The position numbers and the translations under genes were made by a program. From Bacteroidales bacterium (GTDB lineage: Bacteria > Bacteroidota > Bacteroidia > Bacteroidales > UBA3824): a stretch of DNA of 26,203 nucleotides. The DNA lies in NCBI GenBank assembly GCA_017645985.1, contig JAGCNK010000220.1, forward strand, positions 1 to 26,203. The letters run 5' to 3'. Positions 16,771-25,518 of this stretch are shown piece after piece (the first letter of the stretch is position 1; each line of letters opens with the position of its first letter). A model generated the notes under the pieces. That model saw only the letters and a program-made list of their open reading frames with translations, had not been told where the DNA came from and did not search any database.

Positions 16771-17697
16771 TTAGAGCATTTTGGGCGGACGGTAGCCGTC
16801 TGTGCTGTTGTCGGTAACCGCGGTATTGGCTGCGGCTGCTGCGGTGTTGCTTTGCACATTGTTGTTCACGGCTTTGGCTGCTGTTGTGGCAGTGTTGTTC
16901 TGCTTTTTGTAATGCTCTACCGCAAGGTGGGCAATCATGTTAGAGATGTTGGCGTCGGTGTTGTCTTCCACAGAAATGAAGTGGTCGCCCAGCAGTTCTT
17001 TCCAGCATTTTTTCACAGTATTGCTGCTTCCTACCCAGTCGAGAATGTTGATGTGGTAGATTTCCCAGCTTTTGCGGGCTTCGGCAATTATCTCTCCAGA
17101 CGTTACGCCCTTTTCGGCGCCTCCGAACAAGTTGTGAAGTGCCTTCATAGAGTAGTCAGCGTGGTTTGGCTCGTCGCCGATGGTTATCAGCAGACCCTTT
17201 TTGCCGCGTTTCTTGATAGCGTCGCAAGAAGTGTGACGTGCTGCGAAATAGTATACCAAGGAAGTGCTTTCGCCGCCGTTGCCGCCTCCGCCGCCTTCCA
17301 AGTATATCGAAGTCAGCCATTTTTCCATCAGCTCGTCGCTTGCCTCAAACTGTCCCACTTGCAGCGGGAACTCGTCGCAGAGGTGGTCGCCGTAAGCCGC
17401 AAAGCAGAGCTGCGGGCAAGGTACGCCTTCGTCGAGAATCTTTTTCATCACCTCGGGAAAGTCGTTTTTGATAAGGTGCGCCGGCACGTGTCCCATACTG
17501 CCAGTAACGTCTAATCCTATGATAATCGGCAGAGTGTCGGGGTGTTCCTCGTTTTCGCAACATTCGCGCACCTTGCCGTAAGGATTCATCATCGGGTTCA
17601 TAGTCGTCTGTGTGAAAATTTCTTCCATAGACGCTCTTTCATATTTTACGCTGCGCCTCATTTGCGCTGTGTCGTAAGAATAGTATCCTGCTCCCAT
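16771..17697 (-). CDS. VWA-domain protein with A/N/T-rich tail
   Basis: 308 residues, no signal peptide. After about 55 residues comes a von Willebrand factor A-like fold: IIIGLDVTGSMG gives a MIDAS-type motif Asp63-x-Thr65-x-Ser67, the variant DxTxS, followed by a glycine-rich loop (EGGGGGNGGEST) and KRGKKGLLITIGDEPNHAD, likely the later metal-contact segment. The last 45 residues are low-complexity N/A/T/V ending in GYRPPKML. A metal-dependent protein-binding role in the cytoplasm is the family expectation; the partner is unknown. It follows a small gene with a 2-nt gap on the same strand. Its stop codon directly abuts the stop of the receptor gene on the other strand. Confidence 0.8.
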   Translation of the reverse strand: MGAGYYSYDTAQMRRSVKYERASMEEIFTQTTMNPMMNPYGKVRECCENEEHPDTLPIIIGLDVTGSMGHVPAHLIKNDFPEVMKKILDEGVPCPQLCFAAYGDHLCDEFPLQVGQFEASDELMEKWLTSIYLEGGGGGNGGESTSLVYYFAARHTSCDAIKKRGKKGLLITIGDEPNHADYSMKALHNLFGGAEKGVTSGEIIAEARKSWEIYHINILDWVGSSNTVKKCWKELLGDHFISVEDNTDANISNMIAHLAVEHYKKQNNTATTAAKAVNNNVQSNTAAAAANTAVTDNSTDGYRPPKML

Positions 17698-17699
17698 TG

Positions 17700-18080
17700 T
17701 TATTTTATTTTAGAGGTGAAACTTGGTATTAATTCTTTGATTTTGTCCATTTCGGGATAAGGTCCGAAAAGGTACTCATAGCGGTCGACCACTATTTCGA
17801 GAATGATTAGGTCGTTTCGCTTGTCGATTCCGATCTGTATGTCCTTCTCTTTGAACTCTGCGGCGTTGAAATCGCTCGGCACTACCTGTGTGCTTGTGAT
17901 ACTCGACGGACAGAGGTCGAGTATAAGGTTCTCGCGTTGGCGGTCGTACTGGCGGATTCGTCGTATACGGTCTTCGATGTCGCGACGGTATTCAATTTCG
18001 GTATCTTCTGCGATACCCTCTGCACGGTCTTCACGAATTTGTCGGAATGATGCCGTTAGGTTGTCTTTAAATTTTGCCAT
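17700..18080 (-). CDS. Conserved hypothetical protein, partner of the VWA gene
   Basis: 126 residues, charged, no signal peptide or membrane segment. The N-terminal half is a long Arg/Glu/Asp-rich helix (REDRAEGIAEDTEIEYRRDI, then EDRIRRIRQYDRQREN), likely coiled coil; the C-terminal half alternates hydrophobic residues (IGIDKRNDLIILEIVVDRYE) and looks like beta strands. I do not recognise a named family. The 2-nt gap to the VWA gene and shared promoter region imply that the two proteins act together, for example as a complex, but that is inference from arrangement alone. Confidence 0.72.
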   Translation of the reverse strand: MAKFKDNLTASFRQIREDRAEGIAEDTEIEYRRDIEDRIRRIRQYDRQRENLILDLCPSSITSTQVVPSDFNAAEFKEKDIQIGIDKRNDLIILEIVVDRYEYLFGPYPEMDKIKELIPSFTSKIK

Positions 18081-18130
18081 GATATTTTGTTTTTTTAGTT
18101 ATACATTCAAAAGTTTCATATTGTAATTTC

Positions 18131-18190
18131 TACACAAAGATACGGAGAGATTTCTTTTCTTGTTGCATACTTTGTGTAAAAATTACACAA
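18131..18190. promoter_or_regulatory. Operator-like inverted repeats between the VWA operon and ispE
   Basis: TTGTGTAA (18172-18179) and TTACACAA (18183-18190) form a perfect 8-bp palindrome with an AAA spacer. TACACAAAG at 18131-18139 is the exact reverse complement of CTTTGTGTA at 18170-18178, giving a third half-site about 30 nt away. The third half-site overlaps the minus-strand -7 element. This is the layout of a repressor or activator site, but no cognate regulator is identified in the window. Confidence 0.5.
18135..18142 (-). promoter_or_regulatory. -7 element (TATCTTTG) for the VWA operon
   Basis: Read on the minus strand, 18142-18135 is TATCTTTG, matching TAnnTTTG, and lies 54 nt upstream of the ATG at 18080. 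No clear -33 TTTG box is present at the usual distance, so activation may depend on the neighbouring repeats. Confidence 0.5.
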
Positions 18191-18293
18191 TAAAAATGTT
18201 AAAAAATGTTAATCGGTTGAGTTGTAGGAATATAGAATAAAGAAATTGTTGAATGATTTTGAGATAAAGCGACGTTATGTTGAGAAAATATGT

Positions 18294-18301
18294 TAACTTT
18301 G
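18294..18301 (+). promoter_or_regulatory. -7 element (TAACTTTG) for ispE
   Basis: TAACTTTG fits TAnnTTTG and ends 24 nt before the ATG at 18326, predicting a leader of about 20 nt. It overlaps an in-frame ATG at 18290, which therefore would lie upstream of the transcript and cannot be the start. The -33 box is not obvious. Confidence 0.6.
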
Positions 18302-18325
18302 CTTTATAATAATATAGAGTGTAAT

Positions 18326-19123
18326 ATGATAGTATTTCCCAACGCCAAAATAAATATCGGGCTGGACATCACCGCCCGCCGACCCGACGGATTTCACAAT
18401 TTGGAAACCGTTTTTTATCCTGTGAGGCTTAACGATTGTCTCGAATTTGTTGAAAACCACAAAGATAGCGACCATTTTGAAACCTCGGGCATAGCCATTC
18501 CGTCAGATGGCAAGCCAAACCTTGTGGAGAAAGCCGTGGCAAAAGTACGCGAGCGGTTCGACGTGCCGCCTATCGACATTCATCTGCTTAAACACATACC
18601 GTCAGGAGCGGGCTTGGGCGGAGGCAGTGCCGACGCCGCATTTATGATAAAGGCATTGGACGAACATTTCAAACTGGGAATGGACGACGAGCTAAAGCTC
18701 TCTATGGCAGCCACTTTGGGTAGCGACTGCGCCTTCTTTATTAAAAACCGACCGTCATTCGCAACCGGCAGGGGAGAGGTGTTTGACGAAATACCCTTGA
18801 AATCAGACCTTAACATAGTGCTGGTGAAACCCGACGTGTCGATTTCCACGCCCTACGCCTATTCGCGAGTAAAGCCGCAGACCCCGCAGCATAGTCTCAG
18901 AGAGTCGGTGATGAAACCGGTGAGCCAATGGCGGCAGCTGGTGAAAAACGACTTTGAGCAGTTCTTGTTTCCCGAGCTTCCACAGCTTGTGGTCATCAAG
19001 CAGCGTCTGTACGAAAGCGGCGCGGTGTACGCCTCTATGACCGGCAGCGGATCGGCATTCTTCGGTATTTTTGACCATGAGCCGTTGCTACACCCCGAAT
19101 TGGAGAAAATTAGAATTTTATAA
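18326..19123 (+). CDS. ispE: 4-diphosphocytidyl-2-C-methyl-D-erythritol kinase
   Basis: 265 residues from the ATG at 18326, whose product begins MIVFPNAKINIGLDI, the conserved IspE N-terminus with Lys8 and Asn10. The GHMP-kinase ATP loop is HIPSGAGLGGGSADAAFM around residues 91-107, Asp134 lies in LGSDCAFFI, and the C-terminal glycine motif is MTGSGSAFFGIF. The enzyme phosphorylates CDP-methylerythritol with ATP in the methylerythritol phosphate route to isoprenoids, in the cytoplasm. An in-frame ATG at 18290 is rejected because the -7 element overlaps it and the extra residues are not conserved-looking. Length is slightly short for the family but complete. It appears to be transcribed alone. 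Confidence 0.95.
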   Translation: MIVFPNAKINIGLDITARRPDGFHNLETVFYPVRLNDCLEFVENHKDSDHFETSGIAIPSDGKPNLVEKAVAKVRERFDVPPIDIHLLKHIPSGAGLGGGSADAAFMIKALDEHFKLGMDDELKLSMAATLGSDCAFFIKNRPSFATGRGEVFDEIPLKSDLNIVLVKPDVSISTPYAYSRVKPQTPQHSLRESVMKPVSQWRQLVKNDFEQFLFPELPQLVVIKQRLYESGAVYASMTGSGSAFFGIFDHEPLLHPELEKIRIL

Positions 19124-19188
19124 GCCTTGTAAAGTGTTAAATTTCAACGGATTGATAAATTATTAAAAAAAACATGGCTTTTTGGAAT

Positions 19189-19196
19189 TATATTTG
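19189..19196 (+). promoter_or_regulatory. -7 element (TATATTTG) for the receptor operon
   Basis: TATATTTG matches TAnnTTTG and lies 101 nt before the ATG at 19298, giving a leader of about 95 nt. The intergenic region (19124-19297) is A/T-rich and shows no hairpin terminator for ispE. No good -33 box is seen at 20 nt, so the promoter is tentative. Confidence 0.5.
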
Positions 19197-19297
19197 CCAA
19201 AAAGTTTGTAATTTAGTCAACTAATATAATTAAAAGACTGACAGCGCAACAGATACGCCTTATTTACTGCACAACGATTACAACATACTGATTATCA

Positions 19298-22090
19298 ATG
19301 AATATTGACAAAAAGAATACTAAACTACGTAGAAACATCAATATATTTCTTGTATTGTTTTCGATAGCTGTGTACGCTGTTGTGTGCGTTCTTGTAATCG
19401 TGAACCGCAACGCCGAGTGCCAGCAGGAGGTGGACGAGAAGATGCAGACCGCTGTGTACAACCTTCGCGACCGTCTCATTACCGAAAACAAGACCTCGTG
19501 CGACAAGGCGTCGGAGAGTCTGCGTCTGTTTACACATTTCCTTCGTCAGGGCGGACAGGTTACCGAGGAGCAGGACTCCATCTCGCGTCAGGTTACCGAC
19601 TTTGTTTCGGGCGAGACATTCTACCGCAAAGTTCCCCGCTGGACTATCCGTGGACGCGACATCTCTACAGTGCAGACTATAATCGACAATGTGTACAGCC
19701 TTACTGGTTCGGTATCAGCTATTTACCAGAAAATTCCCGAAGGCTACCTTATCAGCGCGTCAAACTTCGACCATTCCGACAAGAACCTGCTCAACGACAT
19801 CTATATTCCCAACAGCAGCGAGATTATCCCCATTGTGGAAAACGCCGAGATATACACCGGCAACATGACCATATTGAAAAAGCAGTATGTGGCATCGTTC
19901 TTCCCGCTCTATATCAATTCCAAAATCAACGGAATGATATCCTGTATGCGTCCGTTCGGGCTCAACCGCGAAACTGTGGAGTATATCAAAAACCAGAGCT
20001 TCGGACAGTCGGGATACCTTTTTGCAGTGTGCCTTTCGGGCAATATGTACATCCATCCCGAAATGTCGAGCAAGGAGAGCCTCCACACCGTGCGCATAGT
20101 CAACAAGATAAAGCAGGCGTCGGAATCAGAGCGGATGCTCACCGAGTCGTTCATTATGCCCGACAAGGATGTGCAGGTGCGTCAAAAGACACTTTATATC
20201 AAAGAGCTTGACACATACATCGGCGTGTGCTGTCCCGAATCGGAGCTGGAAATCAACACCTCAGAATTCTCGATTATCATATCGGCGTTGGCTGTTGGAT
20301 GCATTCTTACAGCTATACTTTCGGTATTCTTAAACTCATTGTTTTTCAGACTTTTTGGCAAGATACGCAAGTCGGTGATGCTGATTTCGCAAGGCACTCT
20401 GCCCGAAACTCAGTCGAAACCTTCGGTGCTCGAACCCAAAGAGATAGCCGAGCTTGAACAGTACGTGGCCGACATTGTGAAAATCAAGAACCAGCGAATC
20501 AAGTGCATAGAGAAAATTTCGGCAGGCGACTTTGATTCGCCCGAAGACATTGAGCCTGGACGCGACGCAGAGGCCGACCTTGTGGCAGGACTGCGCAAGA
20601 AGCTGACTATCAAGAGCCAGGAAAACCTCAAGCGTCAGGAAGAGGAGGAGCACACCGACTGGGTAAACGCCGGAATCACCAAATTTATCGAGATTCTCCG
20701 TTTCCACGGTCAGGATCGTCAGGTGCTTGCCTACAACATCATCAGCAACATTGTTAAATACCTGGGAGCCAACCAGGGTGCGCTATATTTCACCAACGAG
20801 GACAATCCCGAACACGTAACTCTCGATATGGCAGCCTGCTACGCTTACGAAAAGCAGAAACTTATTCAGGAGAGTTTTTCGGTAGACGAGGGACTTCTCG
20901 GCCGCGCATACCACGAGAACCGCATCATCAACCTCACCGAGCTGCCCGAAAACTACATCAAGATTGTGAGCGGACTTGGCGGCGCCGAACCGTCGAACCT
21001 TATTATCGTGCCGCTGATATTCAACAACAAGAACAGCGGAATGATAGAGGTAGCATCGTTTAAGGTGTTTCAGCCGCACGAGGTAACATTTCTTGAACGC
21101 ATTGCCGAGAGTATCGCCAGTGCTATTTCGGGCTTGAAAATCAGCGAACGCACCGAGTCTCTTTTGCAGAAGAGCCAGGAGCAGAGTAAGTTGATGAAGA
21201 TTCAGGAGGTGGAAATGCGCCGAAACCTTGCCGAAATGCGCCGGCTCAAAGAGGAGACCGAAAACAAGGATTCAGAAATGCGCGGTCTGTTCCGTGCCGT
21301 GGAGGCCACATCGCTCGTGACCGAATACGACAAAGACGGCACCATCACTCACGTAAATCCAAGAGTTACCGACCTTTTGCAGGTTTCTGAGGAGGAACTT
21401 ATTGGCAAAAACCACTCCGACATATCTTCGTTTAAACCTGAAAATAAAGAATATCGCAAATTCTGGGACGACCTTCGACACGGTCAAACCCGTTCAATGG
21501 TGGAATCTATCGACACTAAACAAAAAAAGGTGTGGATTTCGGAAACATTCTCGCCGGTTTTGGACGACAAAGGCAACGTGTTGAAAATTATCAACATCGG
21601 TATGGACGTGTCGGAAACCAAAGTGCTTGAACGCCAGCTGCGTATGCAGGAGCGCGAAATCAACCGGCAGATGGACAAGATGAACGAAAAGGAGAAAGAA
21701 CTGCTTGACAAACAGAAGTTTATCGAAGACCGCGAGCAAGAGGTGAAGACATTTACCGAAACCTTCGACCGCTGTATGGTGCGTATCGACTTCAACCGCC
21801 GTGGCATCATACTCCACGCCAACTCGATGTTTACCAACATGATGATGATGGCAGAAGGTTCGGCAGTAAACCACGACCTTACCGAGTTTCTCGTTCCCGA
21901 GGCGGTAGTGCTGTTCGACACGTCGCTCTCGATGCTCTTGCAGGGCAAGGAACTTGTGGAAAAACTCCGTTTCGTGTCGGGCAACACAGGCAAGAAGACC
22001 ACTGTTATGGCCAACGAATACCCAATTATTAACACCAAAGGCGACGTTGAGCGTATCATGCTCATCGGCAGCATCATAAAAGAAGGATAG
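19298..22090 (+). CDS. Cache-GAF-PAS-PAS transmembrane receptor lacking an output domain
   Basis: 930 residues. Order: short basic cytoplasmic tail; membrane helix about 14-35 (INIFLVLFSIAVYAVVCVLV); periplasmic Cache-like sensor about 37-320 (SGYLFAVCLSGNMYIHPEM is the typical core); second membrane helix about 324-349; HAMP-like linker about 350-440 (SAGDFDSPEDIEPGRDAEAD); GAF about 470-612; PAS about 661-775 (RAVEATSLVTEYDKDGTITH); coiled coil about 777-815; and a C-terminal second PAS about 818-930 (RCMVRIDFNRRGIILHANSM). No kinase, GGDEF, phosphatase, chemotaxis or DNA-binding domain follows. The gene precedes a related receptor gene by 4 nt. Signal may be relayed by protein contact. The ligand is unknown. 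Confidence 0.82.
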   Translation: MNIDKKNTKLRRNINIFLVLFSIAVYAVVCVLVIVNRNAECQQEVDEKMQTAVYNLRDRLITENKTSCDKASESLRLFTHFLRQGGQVTEEQDSISRQVTDFVSGETFYRKVPRWTIRGRDISTVQTIIDNVYSLTGSVSAIYQKIPEGYLISASNFDHSDKNLLNDIYIPNSSEIIPIVENAEIYTGNMTILKKQYVASFFPLYINSKINGMISCMRPFGLNRETVEYIKNQSFGQSGYLFAVCLSGNMYIHPEMSSKESLHTVRIVNKIKQASESERMLTESFIMPDKDVQVRQKTLYIKELDTYIGVCCPESELEINTSEFSIIISALAVGCILTAILSVFLNSLFFRLFGKIRKSVMLISQGTLPETQSKPSVLEPKEIAELEQYVADIVKIKNQRIKCIEKISAGDFDSPEDIEPGRDAEADLVAGLRKKLTIKSQENLKRQEEEEHTDWVNAGITKFIEILRFHGQDRQVLAYNIISNIVKYLGANQGALYFTNEDNPEHVTLDMAACYAYEKQKLIQESFSVDEGLLGRAYHENRIINLTELPENYIKIVSGLGGAEPSNLIIVPLIFNNKNSGMIEVASFKVFQPHEVTFLERIAESIASAISGLKISERTESLLQKSQEQSKLMKIQEVEMRRNLAEMRRLKEETENKDSEMRGLFRAVEATSLVTEYDKDGTITHVNPRVTDLLQVSEEELIGKNHSDISSFKPENKEYRKFWDDLRHGQTRSMVESIDTKQKKVWISETFSPVLDDKGNVLKIINIGMDVSETKVLERQLRMQEREINRQMDKMNEKEKELLDKQKFIEDREQEVKTFTETFDRCMVRIDFNRRGIILHANSMFTNMMMMAEGSAVNHDLTEFLVPEAVVLFDTSLSMLLQGKELVEKLRFVSGNTGKKTTVMANEYPIINTKGDVERIMLIGSIIKEG

Positions 22091-22094
22091 AGTT

Positions 22095-24539
22095 ATGTTC
22101 AACAATCTAAAGACCAAAATAGACACCCTTCTGAAGCAGTCGTACAACTTCTACACTGCGTACTCTTTGGTATGCTTTGTGGTGATTATGGCTATTGCCA
22201 TCACTATAGGTATGATTGGCCGTCAGCGTCACATCGACGAAACCAAGGGTCAGATGGAGCGGTCGGCGGTGAGGGTGGCAGAAAAAGTGGCTGGCTCTAT
22301 CGAGCAGTACGCCGCCAAAATAAAGAAACTCACCACCTGGTTTAACCAAATTGGCAACCCCGAACTCAAGTTTGACCTTTCGCGCGACCAGGCGGCAGTG
22401 GTGCTCGCCGAGAATATTGCCGACGAACCCGATATGAAGTCGCTGTTTACAGTTTGGGAGCCGCAGATGTTCGACGGCAAGGACGCCGACTTTATGATGA
22501 AAGAGTATCACGACTCCACCGGACGCTTTATTCCTATTTTCACCAAAAACAGCGAGGGCATTGTGGAGCGCGACTTTGTGAAAAACTACAACGACAAAGA
22601 CGACATCAACTCCTATTATTATTATAAGACACGTCAGGGCATCACATTCGGACGTCCGTACCTTATCCGCGAAAACGCCAAGAACTTGCTGCTTATGCAG
22701 GTTACATCGCCGCTTAAATTCGGCACAAGGCTTTTGGGCGTGATAGGAGCGGAGTTCAGCATCAACAGCATAACCTCTGATATTGCCGAAATAGACCTTC
22801 CCAAGAAATTTGGCATCACGGTGATAACTCCCGACGGACAGATTATTGCCGCTCCCGAAAAGAAACTGCTGCTGGGCAGAAACTTCGCAAGCATTTTCCC
22901 CGACAACAGCGACTACTATTTCCTTAAATTCCGCCGCAACGAGAACTTTGAAATCTTTCAGAACGAGGAATATGTGATTGGCCGCAACTTTAAGATCGAC
23001 GATTACGGATTCAACTACTGCGTGTGCGCCGTCGCCGACCGAGCCGACATCTCTACATCTGGAAACATCTTCCTTGCCAAGTCTGCTGGATTGGGCGTGG
23101 TGGTGTTTGTGCTTTTGGCGCTGATGATTGTGGTGTTCCGCCGTCAGTACACTATGCAGATCGACCAGCTGACCCAGAAGAGCAACGGAATCACCGACGT
23201 GGATGCCGACTATGGAACATCAAGCGGTCTGTACATTCCAGAGCTTCGTGTTCTCGACAACATAATGCAGCGTCACCACAGCACATTTGTCAAAATCCGC
23301 GACCTCAACCATGAGATAGAAGAACACCGCTACAACGACGTTCTCGACACTCTGCCCAAGGACAACAAGTTTCAGCAGAGCTACAACAAGATGCTCGAGA
23401 CCCTGCGTATGATAGCCTCGTCGGAAAACGAGCGCAAGGAAAACGAGACACGTCAGAACTGGATCAAGCAGGGCATTGCCCTTATCAACGAGTCGATGCG
23501 TATCGGCACCAACCAGGTGGACATACTCTGCGACCATATTCTGCTCGCCCTGGTGAAATACACCGACGCTGTGCTCGGCGGTTTGTACATTCACCTTACC
23601 GAAGAAGACGGCAGATACTTGCAGTTAGTGTCGTCGGTGGCTCTCGGCAAAAAGAAAGCCCTGAAAATCAAGATACAGAAAGGCGTAGGTCTTGTAGGCA
23701 CGTGCGCTCTCGAAAAACGCACTATCTACCTCAACAACCTGCCCGACGACTATATCACTGTGATGTCGGGACTTGGACGCTCTAAACCGAGGTTCCTCGC
23801 CATTGTGCCGTTGCTCTACGACAACGAACTTATCGCAGTGGTGGAGATAGCCTTTATCCACGAGCTCAAAGACTATGAGAAAAAGTTTCTCGAAACTATG
23901 GCCGACACCGTGGCAAGCGCACTTGTGACGGCACGAATCAACGCCAAAACCGAACAGCTGATGCAGCAGTTCCGCACACAGGCCGCCACTCTCGCCAAGA
24001 ACGAGAAACTTATGCAAGACAACATCAAGGAGCTGAAAGCCGAGCAGCAGAAGTCGCTCGAGCGCGAGGCTGATATGAAGGGTCTTATCGACGCCGTCAA
24101 CAACACGATACTTACTATCGAGTACACCACCGAAGGCGTGCTGCTGACAGCCAACGACAAGTACTTGAAAAACATGCACTACGACCTCTCGGAAATTCAG
24201 GGCGTAAACGTGCTCGACCTGGTAAAGACTGAACGCGAGGAGCTCGAAACCGTTATCAAGAACGTGTCGACCACAGGACAGTTCTACGAAAAAGAGATGA
24301 AACGATTCACCAAGAGCGGCGAAGTGCGCTGGCTGTGGTCTACCTACACACCTTATTATAATTACGAAGGCAAAATCACCAAGATACTCTATTTCGCAAT
24401 CGACATTACAGAAAGCAAGATGCATCAGGAGGAACTTGAGAACAAGATCAAGCAGTTGGAGGAGCAGGTAAAACAACTCTCCGCCAAAAAGCAAGAAGCC
24501 CACAAAGACGACAATAAAACATCATCAGATAACAAATAA
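22095..24539 (+). CDS. Cache-GAF-PAS transmembrane receptor lacking an output domain
   Basis: 814 residues, related in architecture and GAF sequence to the preceding protein. Membrane helix about 20-41 (YTAYSLVCFVVIMAIAITIG); periplasmic double-Cache-like sensor about 44-325, with YYYKTRQGITFGRPYLI and LLGVIGAEFSINSI typical of that family; second membrane helix about 327-350; linker coiled coil; GAF about 465-612 (GLGRSKPRFLAIVPLLYDNE); PAS about 661-780; and a Lys/Glu-rich coiled-coil end (ENKIKQLEEQVKQLSAKKQE). No transmitter or effector domain is present. The ATG lies 4 nt after the previous stop. It may form heteromers with its upstream neighbour through the coiled coils; this is inference. 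The zinc-ribbon gene follows after 14 nt. Confidence 0.82.
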   Translation: MFNNLKTKIDTLLKQSYNFYTAYSLVCFVVIMAIAITIGMIGRQRHIDETKGQMERSAVRVAEKVAGSIEQYAAKIKKLTTWFNQIGNPELKFDLSRDQAAVVLAENIADEPDMKSLFTVWEPQMFDGKDADFMMKEYHDSTGRFIPIFTKNSEGIVERDFVKNYNDKDDINSYYYYKTRQGITFGRPYLIRENAKNLLLMQVTSPLKFGTRLLGVIGAEFSINSITSDIAEIDLPKKFGITVITPDGQIIAAPEKKLLLGRNFASIFPDNSDYYFLKFRRNENFEIFQNEEYVIGRNFKIDDYGFNYCVCAVADRADISTSGNIFLAKSAGLGVVVFVLLALMIVVFRRQYTMQIDQLTQKSNGITDVDADYGTSSGLYIPELRVLDNIMQRHHSTFVKIRDLNHEIEEHRYNDVLDTLPKDNKFQQSYNKMLETLRMIASSENERKENETRQNWIKQGIALINESMRIGTNQVDILCDHILLALVKYTDAVLGGLYIHLTEEDGRYLQLVSSVALGKKKALKIKIQKGVGLVGTCALEKRTIYLNNLPDDYITVMSGLGRSKPRFLAIVPLLYDNELIAVVEIAFIHELKDYEKKFLETMADTVASALVTARINAKTEQLMQQFRTQAATLAKNEKLMQDNIKELKAEQQKSLEREADMKGLIDAVNNTILTIEYTTEGVLLTANDKYLKNMHYDLSEIQGVNVLDLVKTEREELETVIKNVSTTGQFYEKEMKRFTKSGEVRWLWSTYTPYYNYEGKITKILYFAIDITESKMHQEELENKIKQLEEQVKQLSAKKQEAHKDDNKTSSDNK

Positions 24540-24553
24540 ATTTTTCTAATACT

Positions 24554-25477
24554 ATGTATTGCAAAACCTGCGGCAAAGAAAATCCGGAAGGAACTATAGA
24601 ATGTAGCACCTGCGGATGCAACGTTAACGAAGGAAATATGTACTGCCCGCAGTGCGGACACTTCTGTCTGCCTGGCGATTCTCAGTGTGTAAACTGCGGC
24701 TGCGAACTTTCGGAAGACGTAAGTTTGAAAATGACCATACCCTCCGTGGCTGTGGAAGAAACCGTTGAACCTGTGCCTCCTATTCCCCAAGAGCAGCAGT
24801 ATGAGCCAGAACCTGTGTCAGTTCCCGAACCCGAACCGGCTCCCGAACCGGCTGCAGCTCCCCAATTTAACTCTCTTAACCAGAAGTATTGCCGCAACTG
24901 CGGACTTACCATCGACGCATCGGCACTCCGCTGTCCGTACTGCGACTCGTTGGAAAACTCGGCGTCGAAATACTGCCCAAACTGCGGTATGATAACCACT
25001 CCGCAAGATACATCGTGCGCATACTGCGGCGCTGTGTTCCAGGGTACGCCCTACGAAGCTCAGAGCCAGACTCAGCAGGAAACTATTCAGCAGCAGCCTG
25101 TGTCACAAGGTCCTTCGTACCAGCAACCGCAAGGTCCTTCGTATCAGCAGCCCCAGGGTCAGCAGGTACCTCCGTACATATCGGTGCAGACCCCGAGCGT
25201 AACATACAACAACAACACATACAACAATTACAACTCTACACGTACTACCATACCTACGGCACAACACGGCGACCGCAGTTTCTTGGTAACGCTGTTGCTC
25301 TGTCTGTTTGTAGGATATTTGGGTGTGCACCGTTTCTACACCAAAAACTATATCGCCGGCATTATCCAGCTGCTCACAGGCGGTATGTGCGGTATCTGGT
25401 GGCTCATCGACTTGATATTGATTGCGGTAGGCACTTATCGCGACGGCGACGGCTTGCCTTTGCAAAAAGATATTTAA
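24554..25477 (+). CDS. Four-zinc-ribbon protein with TM2 membrane domain
   Basis: 307 residues. Two N-terminal zinc ribbons use Cys3/6/17/20 and Cys31/34/45/48; two more use Cys113/116/127/130 and Cys141/144/155/158, all as CxxC knuckles. Between them is a Pro/Glu-rich linker (about 60-105). A Gln/Pro/Asn-rich region (about 165-238) holds a 24-bp tandem repeat encoding GPSYQQPQ. Residues about 240-300 form a TM2 domain with two membrane helices (LVTLLLCLFVGYLGVHRFY, IWWLIDLILIAVGTYRDGDG). The ribbons would face the cytoplasm. Zinc-ribbon/TM2 proteins are widespread but poorly characterised. Its place 14 nt after two output-less receptors suggests it could be their membrane partner. No signal peptide. 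Confidence 0.83.
   Translation: MYCKTCGKENPEGTIECSTCGCNVNEGNMYCPQCGHFCLPGDSQCVNCGCELSEDVSLKMTIPSVAVEETVEPVPPIPQEQQYEPEPVSVPEPEPAPEPAAAPQFNSLNQKYCRNCGLTIDASALRCPYCDSLENSASKYCPNCGMITTPQDTSCAYCGAVFQGTPYEAQSQTQQETIQQQPVSQGPSYQQPQGPSYQQPQGQQVPPYISVQTPSVTYNNNTYNNYNSTRTTIPTAQHGDRSFLVTLLLCLFVGYLGVHRFYTKNYIAGIIQLLTGGMCGIWWLIDLILIAVGTYRDGDGLPLQKDI
25109..25156 (+). repeat. 24-bp tandem repeat in the zinc-ribbon gene
   Basis: Two consecutive copies, 25109-25132 and 25133-25156, differ at a few third-codon positions and each encodes GPSYQQPQ. A partial third copy (GGTCAGCAG) follows. The synonymous differences indicate that the duplication is old and kept at protein level. Confidence 0.8.
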
Positions 25478-25518
25478 AAAAAATTTACGAAATATATTTA
25501 CCAATTTCAAAAATAGAT

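Noticed and set aside
23625..24503. Minus-strand frame of 292 codons, Leu/Val/Phe-rich
   Set aside because: It is the complement of the GAF-PAS part of the second receptor. The hydrophobic look comes from reading Lys/Glu codons in reverse.
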